64,000 bases of DNA from Imbricaverruca yamaguchii. Lineage: Eukaryota > Arthropoda > Thecostraca > Neoverrucidae. How positions within the stretch are numbered: position 1 is the stretch's first letter; each line of letters begins with the position of its first letter. Location: NCBI GenBank assembly GCA_034440575.1, contig JAOTOL010001387.1:393501-457500 (forward strand), given 5' to 3'. Below, piece after piece: positions 59,309 through 64,000 of this stretch. The notes below the pieces were generated by a model that worked only from the letters and a program-made list of their open reading frames with translations, did not search any database and was not told the DNA's origin. Both the position numbers and the translations under genes were made by a program.

Positions 59309-61074
59309 TCATTTTATAACTGTACTACTTGTCTCCATGCTCGACAGAAAACCCGACATGAAATCCTTTTTGCTGCTGAGCACTGGCATTGCTGACCTGT
59401 GTTTCAACTTCGCCACAATGTAACCGTGGCGGGCCTCTTCACCAATTACCTTCAAAGACGCCTCGGTCACCACTTTCACCATCCGTTCCACCGTCTGACT
59501 GTGCACGGGATATGGCGGTACTTCGAGAGGACTCGCGATGATGTCTAGTAAGTCATCATCGGACAGTTGTTGCGTCAAGGGCGGCTCGGTTATCGCCTCA
59601 TTACACCAATCAATCAGCTCCATGATGCTGTTTGCCCCCATATTCACTTTTGGAAGCTTGAACTTCCGCACTTCGTCAATATCACTATCGACTTAAGTTC
59701 TGCGACACTGCTGGGTTTGAGTGACCGCCCTTTCCCGTGTGGCTTGATCTTGGCCCGCTGCCATTGCTAGCAGTACTGCCTCAGGGTGACACCAGTAGCT
59801 GTTGCGCTGTATTACCGGCTGCACCATGGCCGCTATCTCAGGTCGCAAACTTTTGAGAAGTTGCACGCTGTGCAGCGCATTGCCAGGACCGTCAGAACAT
59901 TTCCAGTTCTTCTTGATGCAGAACCACATGGGAGTATAGTGGCACACGATGAACTCCGCTAGCATGCTCAGACTGTCTGATGGCTGTTCGGTTGATATAT
60001 AGAGCCGGAGAATTCGCGGCGCCAGAGTCAGCCACCTGGAGTGGTTTAGTGGACCGATCTTCATTTTCGCAATTCTATCTGAGATCAGGCTATTCTGTAC
60101 AGTCTGGACACCACGCGCCAGACTGTACAGAATAGCCTGATCTGAACTTAGGTCACTGAGAATCTCCTGCGTCATTTCTGAAACATTTCCGCCATCGATT
60201 GGCTCAAAATCGACCACTGGCAAGGTTTCTACTGCGCCTGCAGCAGCCTGGTCAATCAGCCCGCTAAACGACTTAGGTCCTGTTGTGACTCCATCTAACT
60301 GGCTAAATACTGCACGAAGATTAAGTTCATTTGCATGAAGTTGGCACACAAACCAGTGGACCAGTTTTTGTCCGAGCTCAAACAAACGGATAATACCACC
60401 TTTTTGGCCAGTATTAACTCTCGTGCCGTCACAGCCAAGCACAGAAACATCCGCACCAAACTCATATGCCACGGCGTTCAGGTCCTGAAAAATGTCCTCC
60501 GCTTTCCCAGTCTGTGGGGTAAAATGTCCTAAATATGCACTGTCTGGCTCGGATACAACCACAATGTGCTCTTCCGTCTTCTTTGAACTGGCTGTCATAA
60601 GCGTGTCGTCTTTTCTACCATCGAAGTAGAGACCAGGTACACGACCTGCATGATCCTCATGGCTCTGGGCTACTACCTCTCTTCTAATCCGATTCCTTGC
60701 TCGCCATACTTTTTTGCTATCCACTATGCAGTCCATATCGTCAGAAGTGATCCGACTTGGAAACCGTTTATGTCCACTTGGAAACCGTTTATGATCGCAG
60801 CACACGCACGATTAGACACTCCGTACCGATCTGCTGCTAGAGCCGTATTTAGCAGTTCGTCTGTGTTACTGTTCACCATATACTCTGACTCATTGACTAC
60901 AGATGTGAGCGATGATGAATCTGTGGCGGAATCTTGGTCTGAATTAGAATCTAGCTGGGCCATTCCAGAAGGTCCCGGTTGTGGTGATGTGACTCTCTCG
61001 GCGGTCAGACGCCTCCTTTCGTCCATGGCGCGTCGACGAGTGGTTTCACGGATATCTGTGGTGCCGATTTGCAT
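59309..61074 (-). pseudogene. hAT transposase, nearly intact (one frameshift, one nonsense codon)
   Basis: This enzyme would excise and reinsert the element at its inverted ends. The minus frame starts MQIGTTDIRETTRRRAMDER at 61074 and has an acidic Ser/Asp-rich stretch. A 21-bp tandem duplication (INGFQVD repeated) precedes a frameshift near 60755. The main frame follows: VPGLYFDGRKDDT (candidate first catalytic Asp), GCDGTRVNTGQKGG (second), HWFVCQLHANEL (CxxH pattern), NHSRWLTLAPRILRLYISTE and HYTPMWFCIKK. TAA at 59695-59693 interrupts, then the same frame runs on through KLPKVNMGANSIMELIDW, YPVHSQTVERMVKVVTEAS and GEEARHGYIVAKL to the stop at 59309. Total about 588 codons, usual for hAT. 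The catalytic assignments are by analogy. Confidence 0.85.
60082..60143. repeat. 26-bp perfect inverted repeat inside the transposase gene
   Basis: Left arm 60082-60107 and right arm 60118-60143 are exact complements around a 10-bp spacer (ACACCACGCG). It falls between the LSSDQAILYS and NSLISDRIAK codons of the open frame. Confidence 0.95.
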
Positions 61075-61511
61075 TTAGCGAGGTCCTCTCTGGTCTTGGA
61101 CAAAGGGAAACTCCATTCGTGGCACTTTGTCTGCCATCGCACATTTGCAGCTATCGATATCAGCACATTTTCGCGATATCGCGATATCACATTTCAGCAC
61201 ATCGATATCAGATATCAGCACGGCGCGTGTCGCCCTCGTTAATAGGTTGTCCCTACTGCTGATAATCCCAGTTTCCCTTGAAACTTGAGTAACGAAAAGG
61301 AACAGGAGACTTGGATTGACTAATAAAACAGGGATGTATGGCATGCAAAGCTATTTTGTGTCGTTAGTGCGTACGCAATTTATTCGAATGATGATTCATA
61401 GCACTGTGAAAGGTGAAGTACAGACAAAGGAAAGTGGAGCGATCAGTCCTTCAGTGAAGTTTAATCTTTACAATCAGATAAATCCCGGCTCCCCTGATCT
61501 GTTTTTGAATT

Positions 61512-61802
61512 ACCAGAATCCATTCACAAGTCATCCACAGCACCGAATGCCGCCTTTTTCGTCACAGTACCGCGGCGGCGCTCCGACGGCGGCCGACACG
61601 TGGTGTTAGATGCCAATCGGAACGGAGCGCCATCACTGGAGACTTCAACGCCGGGCGCCCGGCAAATTTGTTTCTTTATCGGCCTGTCGCATATTTTGTT
61701 TATTGTTTGATTTCGATTTGGTTTCGACCACGGGTTTTTTTAAGGTGATCTGCACGATAATTTCACTAAGCATAAGAAAAACCGTTCAGGCGACACACCC
61801 TA
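61512..61802. repeat. Right terminal inverted repeat of the hAT element
   Basis: Inverse of 58624-58923, ending GACACACCCTA at 61802. Confidence 0.9.
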
Positions 61803-61810
61803 GTGTGCAT
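61803..61810. repeat. Right 8-bp target-site duplication of the hAT element
   Basis: GTGTGCAT, identical to 58616-58623. Confidence 0.93.
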
Positions 61811-62366
61811 GCCACAAGATGCCGTTCCCATGCGATGTATCAGTGAACTGTGCATGAGTGTTCGATACGCAGTCGCGTGAGCTTGCGCGTGTTCTGCTTT
61901 GAGCTTTGGTGAAGTTCTGCTAGGCATTAAGCTGCGCGACCTTCAAATGTATAGAAGACCACCAGGCAGCTTAACACGTGCCCTGTTGTGGTCGGGGCGG
62001 GGGGACGAAATCCGCCATCCCTCGAATTTGTATCAATAACTGTCGATTGTACTTGGCGAACTACGCCATTTTTACATGCCTAACTATAAATGTCCAGAAC
62101 ATCGTTTGAAAGAAAAAAACGAAATTCGTCCGAAAATTATTCGAGTTCCAGGCCGTCAAAGTCAAAACATTTCGTAGTGACGGACCACAAAAATCGGCGC
62201 TGACGCGCTTCCCGTATATCAGAAATGGCAAGAGTTATTGGCAAGACTAGCGACCTGTTTGATGTATGCTGTGATACTAAATAGCTTTAAGGTAATGTTA
62301 GGTCACCAAGGTCAAGTTCATGATAGGTTAGTGGAATCAAGCTTGACCAACTGGAAGGTTGTCATA

Positions 62367-62544
62367 GGGGCGGGGATGGCCGAGTAGTTGAGGTGTCGGG
62401 CTATGGGTGCCAAAGGTACCGGGTTCGACTCTAGCGCCACTCAGGACATTTCCCAATCCCGCGGCCCACCGGCGAAACAGTGTGGGCGGCGCCATTAGCC
62501 GTGAATGTGCATAAAGTGTGTCGTGAACCAACCAATAAACAAAC
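62367..62544 (+). mobile_element. Full-length tRNA-derived SINE with 13-bp target-site duplication
   Basis: Flanked by exact GAAGGTTGTCATA at 62354-62366 and 62545-62557. The head GGGATGGCCGAGTAGTTGAGG carries a Ser/Leu-tRNA-like A box (TGGCCGAGTAGTTGAGG) and a B box (GGGTTCGACTC). The body contains GTGTGGGCGGCGCCATTAGC and GTGCATAAAGTGTGTCGTGAA, and the tail is AATAAACAAAC. This copy defines the family seen truncated at 11166-11272 and in tandem at 19524-19793. Confidence 0.92.
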
Positions 62545-62734
62545 GAAGGTTGTCATAAACGCAAATAACTGTCATGCGAGCCATGCAAATTTTCATGTTA
62601 CTCCCTATGCATCCTGAAAACTACCTCTTTTTGTCATTTGAAACTAAGCGTTTCCGTATTTAATCCATGTACTTCAGCCCTTTCTTGGTGGGCGCTAAAT
62701 GATCTACCATGGTCGATGCGCCCTATAACTCTAA

Positions 62735-62880
<146 letters not shown>

Positions 62881-63341
62881 TCTTGGTGAAGCCGATTGCA
62901 CCGAGCCGCCCGCCCGACTAGACGAGCGCGCGGTCTGGTTTCGGTAACTGGAACCAGTTACTGACCTGATAAAGTGCTAATGTATATATGTGAACTGAGA
63001 TCATTTGTTTCATCTATCATCTGTATTGCATCATTATTCATGTCTAAAGCATCAATAAAGCCCATTTTTGAGCATTTAAACACACCTCTCAGTGATCTAT
63101 AACAATGTCAAGCCAAAACACGCAAATCAAGCGATTGTAACATATTTGAGCTCATCTAACCTTGAGGATATTGACCTAAGGTCATGCAATTTGCACATGA
63201 TAGAGGTCACTGTCTCTCCCATGTACAATACAAATTACGTTACTCTAGCTTTAAAAGGAGCCGAGATCTTAGGGGTCGGATTCCGTCCCCCTCATCCTCC
63301 AGTGCGCTTAATTTTCAGAGGTCCTCCAGGGTGCGTGTTAA

Positions 63342-64000
63342 GAGAAGTAAATTCGAAAACTTTAAAGTATCTGCTTGAGTCTATGGTGTGTGTATCAAAG
63401 TTCATTCCAACAATTCGCGCATACATACATATGAAGTATTATAATGCTTCCAAGTGTAAGGCATCTACTTAGCTAGAGTAATATCCTATCAGAACCAAAT
63501 GCATCATCAAATGTCAATGTCTTTCTGTGTTGCCAAATCACCAATCGGCATATCTTTTGCATCCAATGCATGCGGATAGTCTAGAAATTGGCCATATTAG
63601 ATTGCGTGTATGGATGAGTGCTCTTAAATAAACAAAACACAAACACCAAATCATGCTTACTACCAAAAAAACATTGCTAGGTTGAAGACACAGCGCATTA
63701 CGTATTTCACCAAGCGAGCCGCGGGGATGACATTCCGCGACGGAGATCCATATTAACCGTGTCAATGCCACATTCTAACTGCAACACATTTAAAATATCA
63801 CTCGCACGACAGACGAAGTCGCTACATGCAGGAGGACTTAGAAATGATGACTATCACTTGAAAGTGGCATCTACGCCAACGTGTGTAGTTCACTTTGTAC
63901 GTTATTTTTGTACGATTTGAAAACTAGCATTTTGTTGTTGATAGTTCACTGAAGCTGCATTTTGCATAGCAATTCGCTACATGATCTTCAGATGTTTATT
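63342..64000. other. No recognised feature
   Basis: A 77-codon minus frame at 63538-63771 is unrecognised; no repeats seen. Confidence 0.35.

Larger units (their letters stand above)
58624..61802 (-). mobile_element. hAT-superfamily DNA transposon with ~300-bp terminal inverted repeats
   Basis: The 3,179-bp element starts TAGGGTGTGTC and ends with the exact inverse GACACACCCTA. It is flanked by an identical 8-bp duplication GTGTGCAT. An 8-bp duplication with YARNG-type ends (TAGGG) defines the hAT superfamily. The inverted repeats continue with modest divergence over about 300 bp (58624-58923 against 61512-61802), sharing for example ATTTCACTAAGC and CGCCGGGCGCCCGGC-type blocks; most hAT elements have ends of only 10-25 bp. 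The transposase lies between them on the minus strand. The perfect duplication and similar arms suggest a fairly recent insertion. Confidence 0.93.

Noticed and set aside
62367..62440. Possible functional tRNA-Ser/Leu gene
   Set aside because: tRNA-like promoter only; it is the head of a SINE bounded by a 13-bp target-site duplication.

Overview
This is a repeat-dominated stretch of animal nuclear DNA. Evidence for a eukaryote: no operon structure or dense coding, an APE-type LINE, tRNA-derived SINEs with target-site duplications, cut-and-paste DNA transposons, long micro- and minisatellites, and one first-exon-like ORF with a splice donor. Arthropod origin is an inference. It rests on TTAGG/CTAGG-rich interstitial sequence near 25.6-27.1 kb and on remembered resemblance of the hAT transposase and another degraded ORF to proteins common in arthropod genomes. 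I cannot name the species.

Layout. 1-3.15 kb: nothing recognised. 3.16-5.47 kb: three copies of a TTAA-flanked transposon family with terminal inverted repeats (here 'CGC-TIR'), the last two forming a composite. 5.6-7.07 kb: a 20-bp minisatellite. 8.4-9.75 kb: a second CGC-TIR composite, joined to a LINE ORF1 remnant (9.75-10.57 kb). 11.07-11.71 kb: a CGC-TIR fragment carrying a SINE. 12.28-12.95 kb: a 79-bp satellite. 15.49-16.55 kb: a related transposon family. 17.45-17.80 kb: a Penelope-type GIY-YIG remnant. 18.4-19.8 kb: another CGC-TIR copy, then a SINE-tail tandem. 20.4-22.75 kb: GC-rich DNA, a 54-bp minisatellite and a polypyrimidine tract. 25.1-28 kb: a 45-bp minisatellite, then a ~450-500-bp tandem repeat split by a piggyBac-like MITE. 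31-32.3 kb: simple repeats. 34.5-37.7 kb: CGC-TIR copy, SINE, ~250-bp tandem repeat, SINE. 38.5-41.0 kb: a CR1/L2-like LINE (minus strand) ending at an (AT)n tract. 42.0-42.5 kb: a candidate secreted protein. 43.2-43.5 kb: a 45-bp minisatellite. 49.4-50.1 kb: a broken transposon-type ORF. 51.6-52.7 kb and 54.56-55.98 kb: large minisatellites. 56.2 kb: a candidate first coding exon in GC-rich DNA. 58.6-61.8 kb: a hAT element with ~300-bp inverted repeats, an exact 8-bp target duplication and a nearly intact transposase. 61.97-63.34 kb: a last CGC-TIR copy containing a SINE and a (CA)n tract.

The recognisable coding DNA is almost all mobile-element protein, mostly broken. Host gene content is at most one or two candidate exons. 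The longest open frames (up to 626 codons) lie inside minisatellites whose units contain no stop codon, so they are not evidence of genes. The most informative features are the hAT element, the TTAA transposon families with their AGGTCA half-sites and composite copies, and insertions whose empty target site can be reconstructed by eye.
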